Assembly (NCBI RefSeq): GCF_902497775.2
Contig: NZ_OZ024668.1
Coordinates: 2,999,826-3,063,825, forward strand
DNA from: Pseudomonas fluorescens
GTDB taxonomy: Bacteria; Pseudomonadota; Gammaproteobacteria; Pseudomonadales; Pseudomonadaceae
Length of the DNA: 64,000 nucleotides
Reading direction: 5' to 3'
In this document: in pieces, positions 34,649 through 43,163 of the stretch
Layout: every line of letters begins with the position of its first letter
Numbering within the stretch: position 1 is the stretch's first letter
The notes under the pieces: model-generated
What the model saw: only the letters and a program-made list of their open reading frames with translations
Database searches by the model: none
Told to the model about the DNA's origin: nothing
Translations under genes and position numbers: made by a program

Positions 34649-34813
34649 GATTCCTCCTTTTTATGATTTGACGCTGATGAATGGCCCGCTGCAGGCGACT
34701 CAAATTAATGGAGCGGTAAATCGGCGCCCGAGTGCTTATTTGAGAAAACATACAACTGGGAGGTTACAAGTCCACTTGCATCTAGATGATGCAAAACACT
34801 CAACAATCACCTC

Positions 34814-37441
34814 TTACAAAAGCGCTCGACTCAATGCGTCAGCCAAGTGCTTGCGATTACTAACGTTCTCCATCATGGAGACATGCCCACCTGGAATAGA
34901 AACAGAACGCATCGCCAAATCAGGCAAGAGCTCTCTCCACCCACCTACCATATCAACCTGCGGCAAAGGGGGGCGCTCACGATCAGTCGCGTAGAAATGA
35001 TGGAGATTGACCTGCAATGGAGATGGTTTATAGGCGCCGGCAATTTGTGAAAAATGATAAATGGTTTGCCATTTGACTGTTTCCAGCGAGAGGTCTGCAT
35101 TTAAATCATAGCCTCCCAAACGCTGTGCTTTTCTTATCAGCTCCGCAAGCTCATCATCCTCATCTAACACATCGAATTGATGACGCTCCGCCTCGGAAGT
35201 CGACGCCTTAACATGCTCAATAAAGTAGTTCTCAAAGCCCTGGTTTTTATATGGCAACTTGTGCGGCGCGGGAACATCAATAAAGCCTAAAAATTCAACG
35301 CTGGCCTCTTTGCACATAAGCGCATGGACGATGGCATAAGCGAGAATCCCTCCAGAGGAATACCCCGCAATACGATAAGGCCCTTCAGGCTGGATCGTCT
35401 GGATGAGCGGTATCATTTTTTCGGCCATATCCTCCATTGATTGAGGTAGAGGGTCGTCAATGGCCGACCACGGCAATACATGGATCGGACAACTGGCGCG
35501 GATTTGTTGGGCTAGCGAAATAGCATACGAGTAATCGGCTAATCCCGAGGGCACGAAAAAGACCGGGGGCTCAGTCCCGCCAGCGCGCACCGTGATCGCC
35601 CCGATCTGCGGGTTGAACACAGGAGACTGTGCGATCTGAGTGGCAAGGTTAGCCAATCGCGGGTGTTCAAAAATGTCGGTCAACGAACACTCCAAACCAT
35701 AACTCCTGGCTTTCTGCATCAGCTGGACGGCCATGAGAGAATGGCCGCCGAGGGCAAAGAAGTTGTCATGGCGACCGACTTGTTCGACGCCAAGCAGCTC
35801 TGACCACATCCTGGCAAGGGTGACCTCGATCTCGCCCAACGGCGCCTCGTAGATCGCATGGGCAAAATCATCGCCCTCTGGAACCGGCAACGCCCGCCGA
35901 TCAAGCTTGCCATTGCCCGTCAGCGGTAAGCTTTCCATCCGCACAAAGGCAGACGGCACCATGTAGTCGGGTAAACAGCTACTCAGGTAATCACGCAGCG
36001 CGCCCGCTAGCGCCAAGCCAGCCTCGGAGTCTACCGGCGTGTTCTGAACTGCGGACTGCACCACCACGTAAGCAACCAGGCGCTTGTCGGCATCCGCGCC
36101 TTGCGCCACCACCACCGCCTCGCGGATGGAACGATGCTCGGCCAATCGGGCCGCAATTTCACCCAGTTCAATCCGGAAGCCGCGGATCTTCACCTGGTCG
36201 TCATTGCGCCCTAGAAACGCCAGATTGCCGTTTGGAAGATGACGGGCCAGGTCCCCCGTTTTATACATCCGCGCTTCAGGTTTGCCGGCGAAGGGATCGT
36301 GCAGGAAACGCTCTGCGGTCAACTCGGGCCGGTTCAGATAACCACGCGCAACGCCGGCGCCGCCGACGTACACTTCACCCGCGGCCCCCATCGGAACAGG
36401 CTGGCCAAATGCGTCGAGAAGATAGAGATTCAGATCCGGCAGACATTGACCGATCACGCTGTCGGCTTGTTGCGCATCCGATGAAGTCAGCGGGTAATAG
36501 GTGACGTGAACCGTGGTTTCGGTGATCCCGTACATGTTGATCAGTTGCGGGGCAGATTCGCCACGCACGCCATACCAGTCGCGCAAGGTTGACGGCTGCA
36601 GCGCTTCGCCGCCAAAAATGACATAGCGCAGCCGGTCCGATGACGGTTGTACGTATTCCATCAAGGCGGTGAAGGCGCTCGGGGTCTGGTTCAGGACGGT
36701 GACGCCCTGCTCACAAATCAGCTGGTAGAACGCTTTCGGTGAACGGGTAATGGCATGCGGAACCAACACCAGCGTGCCGCCATAACGAAGGGCTCCCCAC
36801 AGTTCCCAGACCGAGAAGTCGAAGGCAAAAGAGTGGGACAGGCACCAAACATCACTGGCCTCAAAACCAAAGTCGGCGTGTGTAGTGTCGAACAGGCGCA
36901 CCACCTGAGCATGCTCGACCATGACCCCTTTGGGTTGTCCGGTTGAGCCTGAGGTGTAGATGATATAGGCGAGGTTGCTGGGGGCAAGGCCGATGACTTC
37001 AGGGTTGGCGGCCGCTTCAGGGTGGACATCACGGGGATCGAGGACGGTATGAGCCTGCAAAGCGTCCCCGAGCGCATGGCGCCCGGCCGCATCAGCCAGC
37101 ACCATGGCCGGAGCCGTATCGCCAAGAATGAACGCCAGTCGCTCGCCCGAATACTCCGGATCGAGCGGCACATAGGCGCCGCCCGCCTTCAGGATCGCCA
37201 TCAGGCCAACAACCATTGCCGCAGAGCGTTCGACACAAATTGCTACTCGCTGGTCAGGCCTGACACCCAAAGCAATCAGCCGATGCGCCAACCGATTGGC
37301 CCTGGCGTTGAGTTCGCTGTAGCTGAGCACCTCACCCTCAAAGATCAGTGCCGTTGCCTCAGGACTGCGCGCAACCTGCGCCTCAAACAGCTGATGAATA
37401 CACAGACGAACATAATCTTCCGACGTAACTTGGTCGTGCAT
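34814..37441 (-). CDS. Stand-alone NRPS module A-T-TE, predicted threonine-activating
   Basis: The 875-residue enzyme has an adenylation domain (about 15-515), a carrier domain (about 535-605, 4'-phosphopantetheine site S568 in DNFFALGGHSL) and a type I thioesterase (about 625-870, nucleophile S695 in GYSSG, His in SIPGGHVSMM). A-domain cores are present (YTSGSTGQPKG, NMYGITETT, YKTGDL, K512 in NGKLDRR). Reading the specificity residues against GrsA gives D208 F209 W212 N251 I275 G277 M303 V311 H312 K512, that is DFWNIGMVHK, the established threonine code. There is no condensation domain. GGAGGTAAGG before ATG 37441 shows a true start rather than a truncation. The product is unknown; free, dimeric or transferred Thr are all possible. 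Confidence 0.88.
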   Translation of the reverse strand: MHDQVTSEDYVRLCIHQLFEAQVARSPEATALIFEGEVLSYSELNARANRLAHRLIALGVRPDQRVAICVERSAAMVVGLMAILKAGGAYVPLDPEYSGERLAFILGDTAPAMVLADAAGRHALGDALQAHTVLDPRDVHPEAAANPEVIGLAPSNLAYIIYTSGSTGQPKGVMVEHAQVVRLFDTTHADFGFEASDVWCLSHSFAFDFSVWELWGALRYGGTLVLVPHAITRSPKAFYQLICEQGVTVLNQTPSAFTALMEYVQPSSDRLRYVIFGGEALQPSTLRDWYGVRGESAPQLINMYGITETTVHVTYYPLTSSDAQQADSVIGQCLPDLNLYLLDAFGQPVPMGAAGEVYVGGAGVARGYLNRPELTAERFLHDPFAGKPEARMYKTGDLARHLPNGNLAFLGRNDDQVKIRGFRIELGEIAARLAEHRSIREAVVVAQGADADKRLVAYVVVQSAVQNTPVDSEAGLALAGALRDYLSSCLPDYMVPSAFVRMESLPLTGNGKLDRRALPVPEGDDFAHAIYEAPLGEIEVTLARMWSELLGVEQVGRHDNFFALGGHSLMAVQLMQKARSYGLECSLTDIFEHPRLANLATQIAQSPVFNPQIGAITVRAGGTEPPVFFVPSGLADYSYAISLAQQIRASCPIHVLPWSAIDDPLPQSMEDMAEKMIPLIQTIQPEGPYRIAGYSSGGILAYAIVHALMCKEASVEFLGFIDVPAPHKLPYKNQGFENYFIEHVKASTSEAERHQFDVLDEDDELAELIRKAQRLGGYDLNADLSLETVKWQTIYHFSQIAGAYKPSPLQVNLHHFYATDRERPPLPQVDMVGGWRELLPDLAMRSVSIPGGHVSMMENVSNRKHLADALSRALL

Positions 37442-37902
37442 CCTTACCTCCAGAAGTGAATAAGGTCACTTCTATCGATTGATTGCACCCACATCAGGTA
37501 AGTGCAAGTTCATGGAGCATTATCTATTGACTCCTGTCTGTCGTATGCCTCAAGCCATCCAGTGGTAACGTGTCGACCATTAGAACCAACCACTATTTAT
37601 TATATAGATCAGGTGTATTAATCGACATTATCTTGCCAGCACCATCACACATTACCAAACCCACGCCTGCCGGCAAATTTAGACAGTTTTCAGCTAAAGG
37701 CCCTGGTTATTTCCGCTCATGAAAAACAACATCCATGGCCAGGTAAACCAGGACATATTTTTCCTGAGCCAGAGATAAACAATAATCTTTGATTATATTC
37801 AGAAAAACGACTTCGATCCGATTCCAGCTACGATCCCCCGTCGAAACCGAGAGTCTACCCCCGACACATCAAAGTCAATACCGGTCGAAAAATGACACAT
37901 CC
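37442..37902. other. AT-rich promoter region upstream of the NRPS gene
   Basis: About 460 bp hold no credible gene. The stretch is clearly more AT-rich than the rest of the window (for example TATTTATTATATAGATCAGG near 37591). It presumably carries the NRPS promoter on the minus strand. I recognise no operator. The composition agrees with a recently acquired segment. Confidence 0.5.
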
Positions 37903-38599
37903 TATGTTCTGTACGAAAACCCTTGAAACATCGAAATGGGTAGAATCGACGCCATCAAAGATAGGAGCACCCAATGGCCAAGCGATACGAACTCAGCGAT
38001 GCGTCCTGGGAAATGATTAAAGATTTGATCACCCTAGATCAGAAAACCGGACGCCCGCGCAACAACGACCGACTGATGCTCAACGGCATACTCTGGGTGC
38101 TCTGCTCGGGGGCCACATGGCGTGATATGCCTGAGCGCTTCGGCCCTTGGTCGACGGTTTATCAGCGCTTTCGCGACTGGCGAAATCGAGGCACGTTTGA
38201 CCAGATGCTCAAGCGCTTGAACATCAAACTCAATGAGCAAGGCCTGATCGATCTGGACACCTGGATGATCGACTCCACCACAGTGCGCGCAACCCGAGCC
38301 TCCTCCGGCGTCGGAAAAAAGGGGGGGGCTGAAGAACCGCTAGACCATGAGCTGGGGCTCAGTCGCGGTGGCCTCACGACCAAGATTCATAGGCTCTGCG
38401 ATTCGAATGGAATACCGCTGTGTTTCAACTTTTCGGATGGACAGGCCAGCGACATTGCGCATGCGCAGCCATTACTTGACCGGGTTCAAATACCAAGCAG
38501 TCAGAGAGGGCGATCGCCTAAGCGCTGCCGCTGGTTGTTGGCGGACAAGGGCTACGATGCCGAACACCTTATACGACATTACTTTTCGTACACGGCATA
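37903..38599 (+). mobile_element. IS5-type (IS427-like) insertion sequence, internally deleted
   Basis: Imperfect terminal repeats can be seen: TATGTTCTGTACGAAAA at 37903-37919 and its counterpart TATGCCGTGTACGAAAA read on the minus strand from 38599. The distance of 697 bp is shorter than the usual 800-900 bp of this group, which fits the deletion seen in the transposase. The target duplication is not clear. Confidence 0.7.
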
Positions 38600-38600
38600 A
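37974..38600 (+). pseudogene. IS5-family transposase with internal deletion
   Basis: The frame encodes 208 residues. The N-terminal DUF4096-like part is intact (ELSDASWEMIKDLITLDQKTGRPRNNDRLMLNGILWVLCSGATWRDMPERFGPWSTVYQRFRDWRNRGTFDQML). The DDE region begins normally (WMIDSTTVRATRASSGVGKKGG; LLADKGYDAEHLIRHY) with both Asp residues. It then jumps straight to the usual C-terminal FSYTA. Full-length relatives have about 60-70 more residues here, including the catalytic Glu region (ERMFGWLKENRRI as I recall). The deletion is in frame and leaves a protein that should not transpose. The run of As and Gs at 38315-38328 is the place where this group often frameshifts. Confidence 0.8.
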
Positions 38601-38942
38601 CGCCAGTTGCTCATAGCTGTTTCCCACACAGTTTGTATTTGACGCTAGGCATCACTTTTGGCAACAGTCTGCCCGGACTCTTCAGCGTCAGCTTTCTGTT
38701 TCTTCAAGTCCTATAAGACATTTTTATGGACGAGGCAGACATTGCGCTGGAAAATCTTAGTCCGGGCCTTATCATACCTACCGTTTACCAGCAAACACAT
38801 AAGATGTTTATTTATGGTATAGCTTCAATTTCTGGGTAAAAAAACACCCCATCGAGAGGGGTGCCAGTTTTTTGCTTAAATTATGTATTCAGATGTTGGG
38901 GGAATAAGTCGCCGGGGCTCGGCCTGTTTTTGTTCCTGTCCT
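38600..38942. other. Gene-poor stretch after the IS5 relic
   Basis: There is no credible ORF on either strand in about 340 bp. It contains one bidirectional terminator at 38838-38873 and otherwise nothing I can name. It may be what is left of an older gene disrupted by the insertions. Confidence 0.45.
38838..38873. terminator. Bidirectional terminator
   Basis: The stem CACCCC/GGGGTG has a run of seven As before it and six Ts after it. It lies downstream of the molbindin gene on the minus strand. Confidence 0.75.
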
Positions 38943-39158
38943 TCATAGCTTGGCGATCGACACCTCGGTGGATTTGACGAAGGCAATCACTTCGCTGCCG
39001 ACCCGCAGTTCAAGCTCGTGCACCGAGCGGGTGGTGATCACCGAAGTGACGATGCCAGCGGAGGTCTGCACATCGATTTCCGAGACCACCGGGCCTTCGA
39101 TGATCTCCTTGACCGTGCCTTTGAACTGATTGCGTACGTTGATTGCCTTGATGGTCAT
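38943..39158 (-). CDS. Molbindin (Mop-type TOBE domain protein)
   Basis: The 71-residue product is a single TOBE/Mop domain that binds molybdate or tungstate oxyanions in the cytoplasm. Family signatures are AINVRNQFKGTVKEIIEGPVVSEIDVQTSAGIVTSVITTRSVHELELRVGSEVIAFVKSTEVSIAK. ATG 39158 has GAGGAAAC ahead and gives the standard start MTIKAINVRNQF; the open frame to 39185 adds nothing typical. In sulfur-assimilation neighbourhoods such proteins may buffer molybdate against sulfate analogues. The window's formate dehydrogenase also needs molybdenum. Confidence 0.92.
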   Translation of the reverse strand: MTIKAINVRNQFKGTVKEIIEGPVVSEIDVQTSAGIVTSVITTRSVHELELRVGSEVIAFVKSTEVSIAKL

Positions 39159-39185
39159 GTGCTGTTTCCTCGTCCTGGGGTGCAC

Positions 39186-39372
39186 TGCCGCGCAGTGCTT
39201 GAGGTGCAGATTGCGCCGCAGCGAATAAAATTAAAAAGAATAAATACTTACGAATATAGAACCAAAAGAAATATAAAAAACGACATAACGAAAGACCTAC
39301 AAGTTATTTATTTTCAGTTTTTTAGATCCTTTAGCATCGGATCCACCCTCATAGAGCAAGTGAGCGCCACCT
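39186..39372. promoter_or_regulatory. AT-rich promoter region of the SfnB/SfnR genes
   Basis: The segment 39225-39330 is strongly AT-rich (AATAAAATTAAAAAGAATAA; GAAATATAAAAAACGACATA). This composition is typical of CysB-type activator sites at sulfonate and sulfate-ester genes in Pseudomonas. The binding protein is inferred. Confidence 0.4.
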
Positions 39373-40548
39373 TTGCACAGCACTCCTTCGACCCCTTTGC
39401 ACATCGCGCGGGAACTGGCCAATGAGTTCGCCCGCACTGCGGTCGAGCGCGACCGCCAAGGCGGCACACCCAAGGCCGAACGTGACGCCATCCGCAACAG
39501 CGGCCTGCTGGCCTTGAGTATCCCCCGCGACTTCGGCGGGCTGGGCGCCAGCTGGGGGCAAACCTTCGAAGTGGTCCGCGAATTCGCCCGGGTCGACAGC
39601 TCCCTGGCCCACGTCTTTGGCTTTCATCACCTGATGCTCGCCACCGTGCGCCTGTTCGCCACCCCGGCGCAGTGGCAGCCCTGGTTCGAACTGACCGCGC
39701 GCAAGAGCTGGTTCTGGGGCAATGCCCTCAACCCGCTGGACACCCGCACGGTGGTCAAGGACCGCGGCAGCTTTCGTGAATTCTCCGGGAAAAAGAGCTT
39801 CTGCTCCGGCGCCAGCGATTCGGAGATGCTCATCGCCTCGGCGGTGGACGAAAGCGCCGGCGGCAAGCTGTTGATCGCGGCAATTCCCAGCGGCCGCACC
39901 GGCATCACCTTGCACAACGACTGGCACAACATGGGCCAGCGCCAGACCGACAGCGGCAGCGCCAGCTTCGAACGGGTGCGGGTGGAAGAAAGCGACCTGC
40001 TGCTCGACCCCGGCCCCTTGAGCACGCCGTTCGCCTGCCTGCGCCCGCTGATTGCCCAGCTGCATTTCGCCAACATCTTCCTCGGCATCGCCGAAGGCGC
40101 TTTCGAAGAGGCCCGCCAGTACGCCCTGCGCGAGTCGCGGCCGTGGTTCAAATCATTCGCCGAACAGAGCAGCGCCGACCCTTATGTGCTCAACCATTTC
40201 GGCGACTTCTGGGTACGCCTGCAGGGCGCGCGCTTGCTGGTTGATCAAGCCGCCCTTGAGCTGGACCAGGCCTGGGACAAAGGCGCGGCGCTGAGTGCCG
40301 ATCAACGCGGGCGCCTGGCGGTGACCATCGCCACCGCCAAGGTCGCCGCCAGCCGGGATGGCCTGGAGATTTGCAGCAAGGTGTTTGAAGTCACCGGCGC
40401 CCGCGCCACCCAGGCCTCGGTGGGCCTCGACCGGCACTGGCGCAACCTGCGCACCCAGAGCCTGCACGACCCGCTCGACTACAAGCTGCACGAACTCGGT
40501 GAATGGGCCCTGCGCGGGCAATTGCCGACTCCGACCTTCTACTCATAG
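39373..40548 (+). CDS. SfnB/DszC-type acyl-CoA-dehydrogenase-fold flavoprotein
   Basis: This 391-residue flavin enzyme of the SfnB family uses reduced flavin in sulfur acquisition rather than acyl-CoA. Landmarks are LALSIPRDFGGLGASWGQTFEVVREFARVDSSLAHVFGFHHLML, FWGNALNPLD, DWHNMGQRQTDSGSASFERVRVEE and the terminal VFEVTGARATQASVGLDRHWRNLRTQSLHDPLDYKLHELGEW. An in-frame stop at 39361 limits the start. TTG 39373 gives the family's usual short N-terminus and is taken, though no strong ribosome site is seen. It is followed by the SfnR-type activator after 10 bp. No catalytic break is seen. Confidence 0.88.
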   Translation: MHSTPSTPLHIARELANEFARTAVERDRQGGTPKAERDAIRNSGLLALSIPRDFGGLGASWGQTFEVVREFARVDSSLAHVFGFHHLMLATVRLFATPAQWQPWFELTARKSWFWGNALNPLDTRTVVKDRGSFREFSGKKSFCSGASDSEMLIASAVDESAGGKLLIAAIPSGRTGITLHNDWHNMGQRQTDSGSASFERVRVEESDLLLDPGPLSTPFACLRPLIAQLHFANIFLGIAEGAFEEARQYALRESRPWFKSFAEQSSADPYVLNHFGDFWVRLQGARLLVDQAALELDQAWDKGAALSADQRGRLAVTIATAKVAASRDGLEICSKVFEVTGARATQASVGLDRHWRNLRTQSLHDPLDYKLHELGEWALRGQLPTPTFYS

Positions 40549-40558
40549 TGTGACCGCC

Positions 40559-41659
40559 ATGCAATTGTTGACCCTTCCACCCTCCCCGGCCCTGGCCACC
40601 TCGATCCGCGCCACCGCGCAGGTGTTCGAAGACCCCAAGTCGCGGGCCTTGCTGGCGCACCTGCAGCGGGTCGCGCCGAGTGAAGCCAGCGTGTTGATCA
40701 TCGGCGAAACCGGCACCGGCAAGGAGCTGGTGGCCCGGCACATCCACAACCTGAGCGGCCGGCGCGACAAGCCCTTCGTCGCGGTCAACTGCGGGGCGTT
40801 TTCCGAATCGCTGGTCGAGGCCGAGCTGTTCGGTCATGAAAAAGGCGCGTTCACTGGTGCCCTCAGTTCCAAGGCCGGCTGGTTCGAAGAAGCCAACGGC
40901 GGCACCTTGTTCCTTGACGAGATCGGCGACTTGCCGATGCCGATCCAGGTCAAGCTGCTGCGCGTGTTGCAAGAGCGCGAGGTGGTGCGCCTGGGCTCGC
41001 GCAAGAGCATCCCCATTGATGTGCGGGTGCTGGCGGCGACCAACGTGCAACTGGAAAAAGCCATCAATGCCGGGCATTTTCGCGAAGACCTGTACTACCG
41101 CCTCGACGTGGTCAGCCTGGAGCTGGTGCCGCTACGCGAGCGTCCGGGCGACATCCTGCCGCTGACCCGCCACTTTATCCAGGCCTACAGCCAGCGCCTG
41201 GGCTATGGCGAAGTCAGCCTGAGCAGCGAAGCCGAAGCCAAGCTGCGCAGTTATGGCTGGCCGGGCAATATCCGCGAGCTGGAAAACGTCATCCACCACA
41301 CCTTGCTGATCTGCCGCGACGGCGTGATCCGCCAGGAAGACCTGCGCCTGTCGAACATGCGCATCGAACGCGCCGACGACAGCCCCAGTAGCGATGATTC
41401 GGCGGAAGGGTTGCTGGAGCGGGCCTTCCAGAAGCTGTTCGAGCAGCCTGGTGGCGCCTTGCACGAAAAGGTCGAGGATGCGCTGTTGCGCGCAGCGTAT
41501 CGGTTCAGCCATTACAACCAGGTGCACACCGCCAACTTGCTGGGTTTGAGCCGTAATGTCACCCGTACCCGGTTGATCAAGATGGGCGAGCTGGCGGTGA
41601 ACCGAAGGCAGCCTGCGGGGAGTACCCAAGGCGAGCGGGTGCTGAATTTGTCGATCTAA
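40559..41659 (+). CDS. sfnR: SfnR-type sigma-54-dependent activator
   Basis: This 366-residue enhancer-binding protein lacks an N-terminal sensor domain. The AAA+ core (about 20-260) has Walker A GETGTGKE at 49-56, the sigma-54 contact loop GAFTGAL, Walker [13 protein letters not shown] and the R-finger region [22 protein letters not shown]. The C-terminal Fis-like helix-turn-helix is [26 protein letters not shown] receiver-less form of about 370 residues beside a SfnB gene is characteristic of SfnR, which activates sulfone and sulfonate genes during sulfate limitation under CysB control. ATG 40559 is used; the longer frame overlaps the SfnB gene. Confidence 0.88.
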   Translation: MQLLTLPPSPALATSIRATAQVFEDPKSRALLAHLQRVAPSEASVLIIGETGTGKELVARHIHNLSGRRDKPFVAVNCGAFSESLVEAELFGHEKGAFTGALSSKAGWFEEANGGTLFLDEIGDLPMPIQVKLLRVLQEREVVRLGSRKSIPIDVRVLAATNVQLEKAINAGHFREDLYYRLDVVSLELVPLRERPGDILPLTRHFIQAYSQRLGYGEVSLSSEAEAKLRSYGWPGNIRELENVIHHTLLICRDGVIRQEDLRLSNMRIERADDSPSSDDSAEGLLERAFQKLFEQPGGALHEKVEDALLRAAYRFSHYNQVHTANLLGLSRNVTRTRLIKMGELAVNRRQPAGSTQGERVLNLSI

Positions 41660-41667
41660 TGGCCTCA

Positions 41668-41712
41668 TCGCGGGCCCTGCACCAATCCTGTGGGAGCGGG
41701 CTCGACCCGCGA
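41668..41712. repeat. Degenerate REP hairpin
   Basis: TCGCGGGCCCTGCACC and GGGAGCGGGCTCGACCCGCGA form an imperfect hairpin. One arm has diverged compared with the REPs at 7037, 24614 and 61518. It lies between convergent sfnR and MFS genes. Confidence 0.7.
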
Positions 41713-41749
41713 TCGAGCGCGCAGCGGTCGCAGTCCAGGCGAGAAAAGG

Positions 41750-43162
41750 TCAGCGGTAGATCTCACTTCCCGCATCCGCCGCCAGCTTGCGAAACACCAG
41801 CGCCGAGGCCATGCACAGCAGCGCACTCACGCCAATAACCCAGGCAATATCCACCACCCCCACCTGCTGCTCGCCCTTCACACTCATCAATACACTGAGC
41901 AACGAAGCCGCCACCCCCACCGACAAGCTCATGGTCAACTGCACCGTTGCCGCCGACAAACTGCTGGCCCGGCTGTGCAGTTCGGCGGGTACATCGGCAT
42001 AGGTCAGGCCGCCCATGGCGCTGAACTGCAAGGAGCGGATCAGGCCGCTGGCGAACAGGATCAACACCACCAGCCAATACGGGGTGTCGAGGTTGAAACT
42101 GGCACAGGCGCCCAGGCTCAAGCCGGTGAGCAGCGCATTGATGCTCAAGGTGCGGCGAAAGCCGAAACGGCGCACGATGCGCACCGCCAGCAGCTTGACC
42201 ACAAAAGCACCGACGCCACCCGTGAAGGTCAGCAGCCCTGCATGCAAGGGGCTCAAACCAAAGCACAGCTGAAACAGCAACACCATCAAGAACGGCTGCG
42301 CCGCCGTGCCCAGGCGGAACAAGTTGCCACCCCAGAAACTCAAGGCAAAACTGCGCACGCGCAAGGGCGCAAAGTCCAGAAGCGGCTGGGCGCAACGCCG
42401 CGCATGGCGCACATAGAGCAACGCCGCCAGCAGCCCGAGCAACAACATCAGCAACACCCAACGCCGCGCCAGCAAGCCATGGCCCAGGGCTTCGAAGCCG
42501 AACACCAGTGCCGCCAGGGCCACACTGGCAAGCACTAGCCCGCGCAGGTCCAGGCGTTGCTGGCAGTCGCCGGGGTAATCGGGAATATGCCGCAGCACCA
42601 GGTACACCCCGAGCACGCCGATGGGCAGGTTGACCAGAAAGATCCATTGCCACGCCAGCAGCGTCACCAGCAAACCGCCCAGCGGCGGCCCGAGCATCGG
42701 CCCCACCAGCGGCGGGATGGTCAGGTAGGACATGTTGCGCAGCAGGTGCTCGCGCGGCGACCAACGCAGCAGGATCATCAAACCCACCGGCACCATCATC
42801 GCCCCCGCTGCGCCCTGGCACAGGCGCGCCAGGCACAGCTGCAGCAACGAGCCGGCCAGTGCGCAGGCCAGCGACGACAGAGTGAACAGGACAATGGCCA
42901 GAACGAACAGCCGCCGTGGCCCGTAGCGATCCGCCGCCCAGCCGCTGACCGGCACCGCCAACGCGGCGGCAAGCATGTACAGCGACACCACCAGGTTCAT
43001 GCGCACGCTCGGCGCGCCGAACTCGCTGGCCATCTGCGGCAAGGCAGTCATCACCACGGTGGAATCGATCAGCTCCATCAACAGCGCACAACCGATGATC
43101 ATCGGTACCCGCCGTGATAGCCGGGTACTTTGTGTCAACGGTGGCGCCTGCACGCTGCCCAA
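41750..43162 (-). CDS. DHA2-type MFS exporter, end of the sulfur operon
   Basis: This membrane protein of about 470 residues has 14 likely helices. It starts in the usual EmrB/QacA way (PMIIGCALLMELIDSTVVMTALPQMASEFGAPSVRMNLVVSLYMLAAALAVPVSGWAADRYGPRRLFVLAI) and has the motif C stretch PPLVGPMLGPPLGGLLV. The reading frame begins at TTG 43162, one base after the stop of the flavoprotein gene. GTG 43153 and ATG 43102 are alternatives, so the start is uncertain. It may remove a desulfurised by-product or a toxic analogue. The family call is firm. Confidence 0.84.
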   Translation of the reverse strand: MGSVQAPPLTQSTRLSRRVPMIIGCALLMELIDSTVVMTALPQMASEFGAPSVRMNLVVSLYMLAAALAVPVSGWAADRYGPRRLFVLAIVLFTLSSLACALAGSLLQLCLARLCQGAAGAMMVPVGLMILLRWSPREHLLRNMSYLTIPPLVGPMLGPPLGGLLVTLLAWQWIFLVNLPIGVLGVYLVLRHIPDYPGDCQQRLDLRGLVLASVALAALVFGFEALGHGLLARRWVLLMLLLGLLAALLYVRHARRCAQPLLDFAPLRVRSFALSFWGGNLFRLGTAAQPFLMVLLFQLCFGLSPLHAGLLTFTGGVGAFVVKLLAVRIVRRFGFRRTLSINALLTGLSLGACASFNLDTPYWLVVLILFASGLIRSLQFSAMGGLTYADVPAELHSRASSLSAATVQLTMSLSVGVAASLLSVLMSVKGEQQVGVVDIAWVIGVSALLCMASALVFRKLAADAGSEIYR

Positions 43163-43163
43163 G

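Noticed and set aside
34814..37441. C-terminal fragment of a larger NRPS cut by the IS element
   Set aside because: A strong ribosome site and ATG start the gene exactly before the A domain, and ~460 bp of AT-rich DNA lie between it and the IS.
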